Source of the DNA: Citromicrobium sp.
GTDB lineage: Bacteria > Pseudomonadota > Alphaproteobacteria > Sphingomonadales > Sphingomonadaceae
Assembly: GCA_002729695.1 (NCBI GenBank)
Contig: PBYQ01000035.1
Span: 1 to 64,000 of the forward strand
DNA length: 64,000 nucleotides
Reading direction: 5' to 3'
Below the pieces are notes generated by a model that was given only the letters and a program-made list of their open reading frames with translations, was not told the origin of the DNA and made no database searches. Shown piece by piece: positions 16,436 through 24,763 of the stretch. A program made the position numbers and the translations under genes. Each line of letters starts with the position of its first letter. Positions within the stretch are counted from its first letter, which is position 1.

Positions 16436-18060
16436 GCCAGCCTCCGAACTCACGACAAGCAATCGCCGCAAACGACGTTCTAGTCGGGTCGTACTTCCTA
16501 GAAACGCTCACGACGGGGATGTATGAGAACCCGTTCCACTGTGTCCGTGAGTATGTGCAGAATGGCTTCGACGCAGTGCAGGAAGCGGTCCGTTCTGGCT
16601 TAATGAAAGCCGATGAAGGGCGCATCCTCATTACGGTAGGCGCTTCAAGCCGTGCGCCATCGCTCAAGATCCGCGACAATGGCTGCGGTCTCGCTGCGAG
16701 CGATGCGGCAAAGACTCTGACTGCGCTGGGAGCTAGCCGCAAGTCGCGTGTCAGCGATGCCGGCTTTCGCGGAATCGGAAGGCTAGCGGGCATCGCATAC
16801 TGCACCACGCTCGTTTTCACCACGAGCCAACGTGGTGAACCGACAGCGACTCAAGTATCCTTCGATTGCGGTCTCATCCGATCCTATTTTGCCCCGGGAG
16901 CCGAACCCGTCGATGTGCGAGAAGTCATCCGCTCGTCGGTGAGCGTCTCGACCCTCCCGGCGAGCGAAGAGGACCATTACACCGAAGTCGACATGCTCAA
17001 ACTGGTCAATCTCGGGACCGAATTCACCGACCCCGAGCGCCTCGAACCCTACCTGCGGGAGGTATGCCCGGTCGACTATCGCGATGCGTTCGAGTTTGGC
17101 GAACGCGTGCGCAGCCTGGCTTCATCGTTCGGCAATCCGTTGCCGACAGTGTACGTTGAGACCAAACACAAACGCGAACGTAACGCAGTGCTGAAGCCGT
17201 ATGCAATGACCTATTCGGCGGGTCGCAGCTTGTCCAAACTCCACGACATCGAGACATTTTCATCGCCCGAACTGGGCTGGTTTGGCTGGCTGGGCGTGTC
17301 CAATTTCCCGGGTGAACTGACCGACGACACGGTCGCTGGCGTACGCTTCCGGGTTAAGAATATCCAAGTCGGCAACGAGGATCTCATCAAGGCCATGGCC
17401 GAAGACCTTACACCCAGCGGGTCGGAACGCCGCTTGATGACCTGGGCCGTCGGCGAAATCTTCATCACCAACACTAGCGTCGTACCGAATGCGCGACGCG
17501 ACGGGTTCGAGGACAACGCCGAATGGCGCAAGGTTCGTGAAAATATCAGGGAACTTGTCGGCCGCCGTGTGGTGAAGCTCGTCCGGTCGGCTTCCACTAC
17601 GCGCGGGGCCGTCAAAAAGATCTCCGAAGCGGCGAAGTCAGTCGAGCGCGCACTGTCGAGCGAGTCGGTCACCAGTCAAGACAAGGTCGAAATCGAGGAG
17701 GCAATCCAGACCCATCTGAAAACGCTTTCCTCGCGAGCGAAGCTAACTGGCGCAGATCCCAAACAAATCAGCGCATTGACTGCGCGATTCAAGGAGCTTT
17801 CGGAACTACTCAAGGACAAGCCGATCCAAGAGCCGAAAGACGATGGCGAGCCTGACGACGAAACCGAAACCACTGAGCCAGGCCTTGGAGACGACGATAA
17901 CGGCGACATCAAAGAGGACGGCGAAGATACTTCGCCGGGAACCCTTCCTGACCCCCGGCTCAGTCTGATAGTCGAAGTGTTGCGCGCCGAACTTGCCGAA
18001 GACAAGGCGCGTCAGCTCGCGGCCCAAATCATCGAGCGTCTGGACGCGCTGCCTGAATGA
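16432..18060 (+). CDS. GHKL (Hsp90/MORC-like) ATPase, copy 2
   Basis: 542 residues. N-box REYVQNGFDAV with Glu40 and Asn44, G1 box RDNGCGL (81-87) and G2 box GFRGIGRLAGIAYC (111-124) define a GHKL ATPase. VKNIQVGNEDLI and VVPNARRDGFEDN match copy 1 at 11514-12941, so the two are paralogues with the same domain order. The C-terminal 100 residues are acidic and probably disordered (runs of Asp/Glu/Pro near 460-500), then a helix. Start ATG 16432 lies inside the PIN gene's stop; the longer open frame from 16333 is an overlap artefact. Probably forms one unit with the PIN-like protein and the unknown protein downstream. Confidence 0.85.
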   Translation: MSQPPNSRQAIAANDVLVGSYFLETLTTGMYENPFHCVREYVQNGFDAVQEAVRSGLMKADEGRILITVGASSRAPSLKIRDNGCGLAASDAAKTLTALGASRKSRVSDAGFRGIGRLAGIAYCTTLVFTTSQRGEPTATQVSFDCGLIRSYFAPGAEPVDVREVIRSSVSVSTLPASEEDHYTEVDMLKLVNLGTEFTDPERLEPYLREVCPVDYRDAFEFGERVRSLASSFGNPLPTVYVETKHKRERNAVLKPYAMTYSAGRSLSKLHDIETFSSPELGWFGWLGVSNFPGELTDDTVAGVRFRVKNIQVGNEDLIKAMAEDLTPSGSERRLMTWAVGEIFITNTSVVPNARRDGFEDNAEWRKVRENIRELVGRRVVKLVRSASTTRGAVKKISEAAKSVERALSSESVTSQDKVEIEEAIQTHLKTLSSRAKLTGADPKQISALTARFKELSELLKDKPIQEPKDDGEPDDETETTEPGLGDDDNGDIKEDGEDTSPGTLPDPRLSLIVEVLRAELAEDKARQLAAQIIERLDALPE

Positions 18061-18082
18061 CGCCTTGTGCCGGAGAGATGCA

Positions 18083-19480
18083 GTGACAGTGTTGGATAAA
18101 CTGAAGCAAGTTCCCGCCGAAAAGCTGAGCGGCCCCAGGGTCTACTCGACCGACCTTATGCCGAGCCTCCTCGATGCCCAAGATCCCGTTGCCAGTCTCG
18201 ATTTCGCGGCGCGCGCGCTCAAGATCAAGCTGATCACCAAGTCCCAGGTCACGCTCAATGCTGCGCACCTCGTTGGTCCGCTGGGCCTTATGACGTTCAA
18301 AAGTGACCCGGGTCTTATCGGCAACGGACAGATCATCCCGGCAATACGATCGGGTACCGGTTCGCTCTCCGACCTCATCCGCGAGGACAAGGCCTCGTAC
18401 AAGGTCGTCGGTCTGGAAATGGCGGACGCAAGACATCTGGCGGATGAGATCGAAGGCGCTCTCGATCTCGCCATGCCGTGGGACGTCGGGGGCGTTGCCG
18501 ACCAGTTCCGGGCCAGTCTCCTCAGTGATCTCAACGACGACAACAGCCTGATCGTTCAGCAGCTGAGATCAATGGATGCGTTCTCTGACGCTCTGCGCGC
18601 CAGTATGGTGGCGTCCATCCAAGATCTTGATCTGACATCAAGTGCCAACCTCTCCCAATACATCGAAGCCGAACTCGACCCAGCAATCGCCGGCCCGTTT
18701 CAGAATTTCGCAAGCCTGCGATACCATCAGGTCGGCACTGGCGTGGTGAACAGTGAGACCGGCACGGACCTCAGCCCTCTCTCGCGGCTGAAGGAGACTG
18801 ACCTTACCTTGGTCGGCCGGGATTCCGAACTCGCTAGTTTTTCCGAAGATGCAGTCTTTCTGCAGTCGTTCCTCGGTTCGGCACTGCATGCGATTTATGC
18901 AGACAGAGTGTTCCCCGCCGAAACCATCGATGTTCTCAGTTTCGCTGAGGCAGCCGCCATCGGACGTCGCCTCCGGGAAAACGGCTTCGCCGAGTATTAT
19001 GAGAACATTTTGCAGACTTTCGCAAAAGCGGTCGAAGCCGAAAGTGCGCCGAATCAGCTGGAACGGCTCGACGCAATGGAAATCGCTGTTTTGGCCGGCA
19101 AGCTAAAAGGTCTCTTTGCCGAGGCAGCCAATGCCGAGAAAGAGGTATACGTCACCCGTGATGCGCAAAACGCCAAGGGCCAATTCCTGTCGGCAGGGAC
19201 TGACGTATTTAAGAATGCCTTGAGCATAATTCCCGGAGTGGGTTGGCTGGTATCGGTGTTCGGTATCCTCAGCGGTATCAAGGAAGCAGCTGAGGCCGCT
19301 GACCGAGCCCATGTCCCGGGCCCAGCGGACCATCGCTTCCGAGCCGCCCTTGAGCAACGCGACCGGGAGGTCGAAAAAATAATCGGCCGCCTCGCGATCA
19401 GTGGGGGCGCGCAGCACAAGCTCCTAAGAGCTGCGGCAACCCTTCACGATGTCTACAATACGAAAACTAGGCGCCCCTAG
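18083..19480 (+). CDS. Unknown protein, third gene of the PIN-GHKL operon
   Basis: 465 residues starting at GTG 18083, with GGAGAG 6 bases upstream and 22 bases after the GHKL stop. No family is recognised. Residues 1-230 are mixed alpha/beta (LDFAARALKIKLITKSQVTLNAAH; GLMTFKSDPGLIGNG). A hydrophobic stretch near residues 375-400 (NALSIIPGVGWLVSVFGILSG) could be membrane-inserting or a buried helix, followed by a charged helix. If it inserts into membrane, the operon would have a nuclease, an ATPase and a membrane part. Function unknown. Confidence 0.65.
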   Translation: MTVLDKLKQVPAEKLSGPRVYSTDLMPSLLDAQDPVASLDFAARALKIKLITKSQVTLNAAHLVGPLGLMTFKSDPGLIGNGQIIPAIRSGTGSLSDLIREDKASYKVVGLEMADARHLADEIEGALDLAMPWDVGGVADQFRASLLSDLNDDNSLIVQQLRSMDAFSDALRASMVASIQDLDLTSSANLSQYIEAELDPAIAGPFQNFASLRYHQVGTGVVNSETGTDLSPLSRLKETDLTLVGRDSELASFSEDAVFLQSFLGSALHAIYADRVFPAETIDVLSFAEAAAIGRRLRENGFAEYYENILQTFAKAVEAESAPNQLERLDAMEIAVLAGKLKGLFAEAANAEKEVYVTRDAQNAKGQFLSAGTDVFKNALSIIPGVGWLVSVFGILSGIKEAAEAADRAHVPGPADHRFRAALEQRDREVEKIIGRLAISGGAQHKLLRAAATLHDVYNTKTRRP

Positions 19481-19734
19481 CCGGCCGCCGCTCTCGCCGC
19501 CCTTTTGTCGGGCAGATGTCCTCGCGTGCCCCGATATTCCGCTCGCGCCCATTCGAAGAACGCGTCGCGATATCTCGCAGTGTAGCCAGACATGTCCTGC
19601 CTGTCCTTCTGTGTGCGTTCCAACGCAAGGGGTTCGAACCCGCACCTTTGTTCGAACCGTCGGCGGGCTTTGCTGGAGCGCCAAAAACGGTCGAGCTCGG
19701 TCAAGTGTCGACTGCCAGCTTGAGCAGATGTCAT
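19477..19734 (-). CDS. Small hypothetical protein, basic
   Basis: 85 residues from ATG 19734 (TTG 19749 would add five). The body is rich in Arg, Phe, Trp and Tyr (for example YRDAFFEWARAEYRGTRG) with GC-rich third positions, which looks coding, and it ends four bases inside the converging gene at 19480. No family is recognised. It could also be chance or a decayed fragment. The stretch 19750-20152 holds no other gene that I can see; a copy of the dispersed motif (AATTAGGGCGCAAAGCAGA) lies at 19913. Confidence 0.35.
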   Translation of the reverse strand: MTSAQAGSRHLTELDRFWRSSKARRRFEQRCGFEPLALERTQKDRQDMSGYTARYRDAFFEWARAEYRGTRGHLPDKRAARAAAG

Positions 19735-20152
19735 ACTTCTTGCTTCCAAATCTTGACCTTGTTCTTGTTTTGGTCTCTCAGCGCCTGCTTGTCAATAGGC
19801 GACCAGTTGGAAGCTAGCATCGATTGGGGTTGGCGACTCTATCCCAATTGACATGATTGAAGCAGGTTAGCGACCGCTTCCGAGCAGCAGCCGCGATCGT
19901 CGGAAAGACCCAAATTAGGGCGCAAAGCAGACCTTGTTTCCTCTATCCCCATCCTGGAAAATTTTCGATCCCCATCCATGTCAGGACATGGCGTCTCATT
20001 GCAGCGCGTTGAGCGTGCCACATCGACTCTGACTTCATCATGTTCCCACGGACCATGATAAACCCGCCCGGCCCCTCCGAAATAATCCGAACTTGCATTT
20101 ACCGTTGCTTTTCTCGCAGTCTGCCGACGTTGGGTCGGGAGGGGGAGATGAA

Positions 20153-20662
20153 ATGGAACTGCTATTCAAAAGAGAACAGACCACGGGAAAAGTGAACCGG
20201 GTGAACTTCAAGCTATGGGGGAAGCTTGAACTTGATGAGAGCGAACTGGCGCTCATCAGTCGCTACCGTTTCGATGAGTCCATTCTGATTGGCGAGGATG
20301 ACAGCGACGTCAGGCGCAAGGCGATCAAGCGCGGCGTGATCGTCGGGTTCGCGATCGCTCTCGTGACCATCTTCACCGGCCCGCTCGCTGTTCTCTTCGG
20401 TTGCGGAGCGGGCTTTGCGGTGGGGTATTGGTATCTGAATGAGAAGCGCGAGACTATCTTCGTTAAGGACCTGCTGCATGGTCGCCATTTCACATGTGAC
20501 AGCGTGATCGAGCTGGCCCGCAAGGAGGCGTGGCTCGAAGGGGCGTGCGGCGTATTTCGGCAGGTGATGGAAAGCGCCAAGCACTGGGACGGGGTGGAAC
20601 GGCACACCATCGAGCCGCTCCCGAAGGAACAGGCCAAGGAACTGATCCTCAGGGCCGCGTGA
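20153..20662 (+). CDS. Small membrane protein of unknown function
   Basis: 169 residues. After a 60-residue soluble N-terminus (LLFKREQTTGKVNRVNFKLW) comes a helical hairpin with two membrane segments (GVIVGFAIALVTIFTGPLAVLFGCGAGFAVGYWYL split into two), then a cytosolic domain with LLHGRHFTCDSVIELARKEA. GGGAGGGGGAG sits just upstream of ATG 20153, a strong ribosome-binding site, so the longer frame from 20093 is rejected. The TraD-like gene starts one base after its stop, indicating co-translation. It may anchor or regulate that ATPase. Confidence 0.75.
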   Translation: MELLFKREQTTGKVNRVNFKLWGKLELDESELALISRYRFDESILIGEDDSDVRRKAIKRGVIVGFAIALVTIFTGPLAVLFGCGAGFAVGYWYLNEKRETIFVKDLLHGRHFTCDSVIELARKEAWLEGACGVFRQVMESAKHWDGVERHTIEPLPKEQAKELILRAA

Positions 20663-20663
20663 C

Positions 20664-22790
20664 ATGGTCTGGCGCGTCGGTGCCCCCATCCATGCAATTG
20701 TGCATGGCCTGTTCAAGCCCAGCGAGGCTGAGCTGGTCCGTCGGCAATGGGACGAGGTCGAGACCCTGCTCCAGCGAGCGGGTATCGCCGATCAGGCGGA
20801 CCGGTCCCGGCTGATTGCGGGGATCGCAACGGCAGTGGCCGAACGGCTTGGCATCCCGAGCGACCACGAACAGGCCAGCCTGATCCGTGAGTTGGCGGCA
20901 GAGGTGCTTTCGTACGAAGGCCTGTTCGCCTTGCCCTCTATTAATTGGGATGAACCTCGCACGATTGCGGAGTTGTGGGACATCCGAGAGGAGCTGACCC
21001 GACAGCGCGGCTTCGTGAGCGACTTCGACGCGAACTGCGAATTGCTGGAGCTGGCGCTCGCTTCAATCCTGGGACCGCTCTACGAAGCTTGTCCTGCCTT
21101 GCTGGAGCGATCGGAAGGCTGTGACGGCATTACCGTCCCCACTGATCTCCTGCGCAACATCGGCAATCTTGGTAGTGTGACGCAGTCGATGCTTGGCGTG
21201 GCCTTCGCCCAAGAGCTGTCCGAGCGTGGCTTGCTGGCGCGGCTGACGAAGCGCCTAGAGCGCAATTTGGTCGTTGCATCCGGTGGCAACCCGGATGATC
21301 CACGAGGGTTCAATCGGGCACCGAAGTTCCCCGAGCAGTTCGACGCCAGGTCGCCTGAGCAGCTTGTGTCAACCTACCTGAGCGGCACACCGCTGTTACC
21401 ACTCTTCGATCAGACGCTCGACTTCACCATCCCCACGAAGGCTCGGTTCGAGCATCATCACATCGTCGCCGGTTCCGGCCACGGCAAAACCCAGACCCTC
21501 CAATATCTGATAGCCAACGATCTGGATGCGGTCGCGGCGGGCGAACGGACGGTCATCGTGCTCGACAGCCAGGGCGACCTTATCCGAATGATCGCCAATT
21601 TGAGGCAATTCGCGCCGGGTGAGCCGTTGCATGAGCGCGTGGTTGTCATCGACCCTAGCGACGTCGAGTGGCCGGTCTCACTCAACCTGTTCGATGTCGG
21701 GATGGAGAGGCTATCCGGCTATGCACCGCTGGAGCGCGAGCGGCTCACCAACTCGATTCTTGAGCTGTATGACTTCGTGCTGGGCACCTTGCTCGATGCA
21801 CAGATGACGCAGAAGCAGAATGTCATCTTCCGCTATGTCACCCGGCTGATGCTGCACATCCCCGACGCGACGATCCACACGCTGCGCGAGCTGATGGAAC
21901 CGGGCAGCGAGAAGAAGTTCGCGCCGCATATCCGCAAGCTCTCCGGCACGGCCCGTCACTTCTTCGATACCGAGTTCACCTCGCGTGAATTCGACCAGAC
22001 CAAGAAGCAGGTACTGCGTCGCCTTTGGGGGATCCTCGAAAACCAGACCTTCGAGCGGATGTTCTCGCATCCGCGCTCAAAGCTCGATCTTTTTCAGGAG
22101 ATGAATGCAGGCAAGGTGATCCTCATCAACACCGCCAAGGACTTGCTGAAGGAGCAAGGCACCGAGATCTTTGGGCGTTTCTTTATCGCGATGATCGCGC
22201 AGGCAGCGCAAGAGCGCGCCACGCTACCCGCACACAAGCGCATTCCGACCATCGTCTATGTCGATGAAGCGCAGGACTATTTCGACCGGAACATCGGACT
22301 GATCCTGGCTCAGGCGCGCAAGTACAACGTCGGCATGGTACTGGCCCATCAATATCTCGGGCAACTTGAGCCGAAGCTTCAGGAAGCGTTCGCGGCTAAC
22401 ACCGCGATCAAGTTCGCGGGCGGGGTCTCGGCTAAGGATGCGCGAGCTTTGGCTTCGATGATGTATTGCAGTCCTGAGCTAATCGAGATGCAACCCAAGG
22501 GCAGCTTTGCCGCCCACGTGCGTGGGCAAACCAAGGGTGCGGTGCCGCTATCGTTTCCGTTTGGGCACTTGGAAGCTTTGCCAAATATGGACGAAGAAGA
22601 CCGCGATGCACTGCGCGGGCGGATGCGTAAGTTCTACGCCAATCACCACTCGACGCTTGATGCTGTCGAGGGCCAAGCTGTGGACGAGGAGGCAGCAAGC
22701 GCGAAGTCTGATCAGAGCGGTAAGTCTAGTGATGACGAAGACGGTGCGACGCCTGGCCATATCGACACCGAACCTGGCGATAGTTGGTAA
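20664..22790 (+). CDS. TraD/FtsK-HerA-like ATPase (coupling-protein type)
   Basis: 708 residues. Walker A SGHGKTQTLQ at about 270-278 is followed by VIVLDSQGDLIRMI, the family's second signature, and Walker B TIVYVDEAQDYFDRN with the arginine/sensor region ILAQARKYNVGMVLAHQYL. This order is that of the conjugative coupling and TraM-recognition ATPases. The first 200 residues have no clear TM pair, so membrane attachment may depend on the small membrane protein encoded just upstream. Its tail is acidic. Coupled with the replication-relaxation-like gene downstream, it probably handles DNA, but whether it feeds the T4SS of the island is unknown. Confidence 0.82.
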   Translation: MVWRVGAPIHAIVHGLFKPSEAELVRRQWDEVETLLQRAGIADQADRSRLIAGIATAVAERLGIPSDHEQASLIRELAAEVLSYEGLFALPSINWDEPRTIAELWDIREELTRQRGFVSDFDANCELLELALASILGPLYEACPALLERSEGCDGITVPTDLLRNIGNLGSVTQSMLGVAFAQELSERGLLARLTKRLERNLVVASGGNPDDPRGFNRAPKFPEQFDARSPEQLVSTYLSGTPLLPLFDQTLDFTIPTKARFEHHHIVAGSGHGKTQTLQYLIANDLDAVAAGERTVIVLDSQGDLIRMIANLRQFAPGEPLHERVVVIDPSDVEWPVSLNLFDVGMERLSGYAPLERERLTNSILELYDFVLGTLLDAQMTQKQNVIFRYVTRLMLHIPDATIHTLRELMEPGSEKKFAPHIRKLSGTARHFFDTEFTSREFDQTKKQVLRRLWGILENQTFERMFSHPRSKLDLFQEMNAGKVILINTAKDLLKEQGTEIFGRFFIAMIAQAAQERATLPAHKRIPTIVYVDEAQDYFDRNIGLILAQARKYNVGMVLAHQYLGQLEPKLQEAFAANTAIKFAGGVSAKDARALASMMYCSPELIEMQPKGSFAAHVRGQTKGAVPLSFPFGHLEALPNMDEEDRDALRGRMRKFYANHHSTLDAVEGQAVDEEAASAKSDQSGKSSDDEDGATPGHIDTEPGDSW

Positions 22791-22885
22791 GAAAAACCTG
22801 GCCCTGTTCACTGCTGAACATGGCTTCCTATACCACGACGCTTTGGAATTTGCCGCACGGAGACAACGGCGTTTCGCCTACATAA

Positions 22886-23884
22886 ATGGGTGGCTTTCAC
22901 CGAATGGAAAGCCAAGCAATGCGCGATCCTTTAGACAAGCTTGGACGCCGGACCAGACTCAGGCCCAAGTCTACAGGCAAGCGGGTCTCACCAACGAAAC
23001 GCGACCTGCGCTGGTTTGCGGCACTGGCAGAGCATGGCCCGCTGCCGAGTTCCTACCTCTTGGCATTCACGGAGGGCAGCCACCGCAGCGAGAAGCGCGC
23101 CAGGGAACGGCTGACAGACTTATTCCATGAGTCCAACACGCCGGATGGTGGCGCTTATCTCACCAGACCGCTGCAGCAGTTTCGTACGATTGACAGTCGC
23201 TATAACCAACTCGTCTATGACCTGAACCCAGCCTCGGTAGCGGCCTTGGATCGAGCTGGAATGTTCAGTGGCCGACGAGCTTCTGGCCCTTGGCTCCATA
23301 GCCATATGGTCACGTGCATCACCGCGTCGATTGAGCTGGCGTGCAGGCGAACCACTTCCCATACGTACATACCTCAGTCGGCGATTTTGGCCCGTGCCGA
23401 CGCGGCTCTTCGATGGCCCACTACGGTGTCAGACCCGGCAACTGGGACGTCCTATACGAAGGACCTGATCCCGGATGCGGTGTTTGGCTTGGAATACCGT
23501 ACACCGAATGGTCGTCGTTTCCGTTTCTTCGCCGTGGAAGCCGATCGCGGAACCGAACCCGCCCGATCAAGCCAATTCCACCGCAAGAGCTTCAAGCGCC
23601 ACCTACTCCAGTACGCGGAGTATGTGGAGCGTGGCGGGTACCGGGAGCACCTCGGTCTTAGTGCGCCGCTTTTGGTTTTGAACATCACGAGCAACTCCAA
23701 GCGACTGGAGCGCATGAAAGCTCTCTGCATCCAGCAGTATGCAAGTGGAAATACCTACCAGCTTTTCCAAAGCTGGGAGAGTTTTGGAGCAATTTACAAG
23801 CCACCAGAGACCAATCCAGACCTCTTGCGGGGCGATTGGCTTCGGGCCAGCGCTCCGCCCATAAGAATCGATCAAATCGATTAA
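22886..23884 (+). CDS. Replication-relaxation-like protein
   Basis: 332 residues. PTKRDLRWFAALAEHGPLPSSYL followed by RARERLTDLFHE and YLTRPLQQF is the winged-helix N-terminus of replication-relaxation proteins found on mobile elements; the C-terminal half (RFRFFAVEADRGTEPARSS...KSFKRHLLQYAEYV) keeps a conserved EADRGTE-type motif reminiscent of a nuclease-like fold. In related elements this protein is paired with a TraD-like ATPase, as here. ATG 22886 is the first start; ATG 22904 and 22919 are alternatives. No relaxase tyrosine or HUH motif was found. Confidence 0.7.
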   Translation: MGGFHRMESQAMRDPLDKLGRRTRLRPKSTGKRVSPTKRDLRWFAALAEHGPLPSSYLLAFTEGSHRSEKRARERLTDLFHESNTPDGGAYLTRPLQQFRTIDSRYNQLVYDLNPASVAALDRAGMFSGRRASGPWLHSHMVTCITASIELACRRTTSHTYIPQSAILARADAALRWPTTVSDPATGTSYTKDLIPDAVFGLEYRTPNGRRFRFFAVEADRGTEPARSSQFHRKSFKRHLLQYAEYVERGGYREHLGLSAPLLVLNITSNSKRLERMKALCIQQYASGNTYQLFQSWESFGAIYKPPETNPDLLRGDWLRASAPPIRIDQID

Positions 23885-24140
23885 GGCCGGACCGTTTGTC
23901 TTGACCGGGAGCGTGTGCAGAAGGCCTGTCGGTTGTTCTGCACCGGCAAAGCAGAACTGCCCACTACACGGTTAGATATGTTCCATAAAAAATTTTCTCC
24001 CTTGCGTATAGCATCTTGACCAAGAGTAATTCCGGGGAGTCGCTTGCTGCATAAGATCAATAAGGTGGGTTCTTGCTGATTTTATAGATTGACCTACGCA
24101 TCTTTCCCGAAGCACAACCCTGTCATCTGAGGGGGTGGGC

Positions 24141-24746
24141 ATGCGAAAGTTTCGCTATTGGACGGCTGTCAGTCTGGGCGCGGTGGCCATTGCCACCATT
24201 GCTGGGCCCGCGATCTCTCAAAGCGCTACCGAAACATATACTTACGATGCACTGGGTCGTCTGGTGCGGATCGATCGATCGGGCGGTCAGAACGACGGCA
24301 AAATTACCGGAACGTGCTTCGATCCTGCCGGTAATCGTACCCGCTACGACCTTTCGTCCTCGGCTCCCGCTGCGTGCCCGACGCCTACGCCGGTTCCCAC
24401 TCCTACGCCAACACCCACCCCAACGCCGACGCCCACCAATTCGCCTCCGACGACCGTTGCCAATACGGTGGGCGTGCTTTGCGGCGCGACCGCAACGGCC
24501 GATCTGGTCGCGAATGACAGCGATCCGGAGGGTAATGTTCCGCTGAGCCTTGTCAGCCTCTCAGTACCTGATGGTGACGGAGCTGCAGGCGCATCGATCA
24601 TATCGAGCACGTCGGTGAGCATAACCGGCGACTTCGAGCACAGCACCACGATTTACACCTACACGGTGCAGGACAGCTTGGGCGCTACTAGCACCGGCAC
24701 GCTTACCATCAATACGAATGGGCCGTCATCCCAGTGCGGACTATGA
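24141..24746 (+). CDS. Secreted YD-repeat protein with Pro-Thr linker (RHS locus, part 1)
   Basis: 201 residues with a signal peptide (WTAVSLGAVAIATIAGPAIS), one YD/RHS repeat (ETYTYDALGRLVRIDRSGG), a (PT)n linker encoded by 24378-24437, and a C-terminal Ig/cadherin-like beta domain (VANDSDPEGNVPLSLVSLSV). GAGGGGG just upstream supports ATG 24141. First of three genes that together look like a split RHS polymorphic-toxin system. The next gene starts close to or overlaps its stop. Confidence 0.75.
   Translation: MRKFRYWTAVSLGAVAIATIAGPAISQSATETYTYDALGRLVRIDRSGGQNDGKITGTCFDPAGNRTRYDLSSSAPAACPTPTPVPTPTPTPTPTPTPTNSPPTTVANTVGVLCGATATADLVANDSDPEGNVPLSLVSLSVPDGDGAAGASIISSTSVSITGDFEHSTTIYTYTVQDSLGATSTGTLTINTNGPSSQCGL
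24378..24437 (+). repeat. Low-complexity Pro-Thr coding repeat
   Basis: CCNACN units encode (Pro-Thr)n between the YD repeat and the Ig-like domain of the first RHS gene. Irregular third positions show it is a protein linker, not a CRISPR or microsatellite of functional DNA. Confidence 0.8.
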
Positions 24747-24763
24747 GACGCAAAGGATATTCC

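Noticed and set aside
24378..24437. Short tandem repeats that could be mistaken for CRISPR
   Set aside because: They encode a Pro-Thr linker in frame, without spacers. No CRISPR array or cas gene was seen anywhere in the window.
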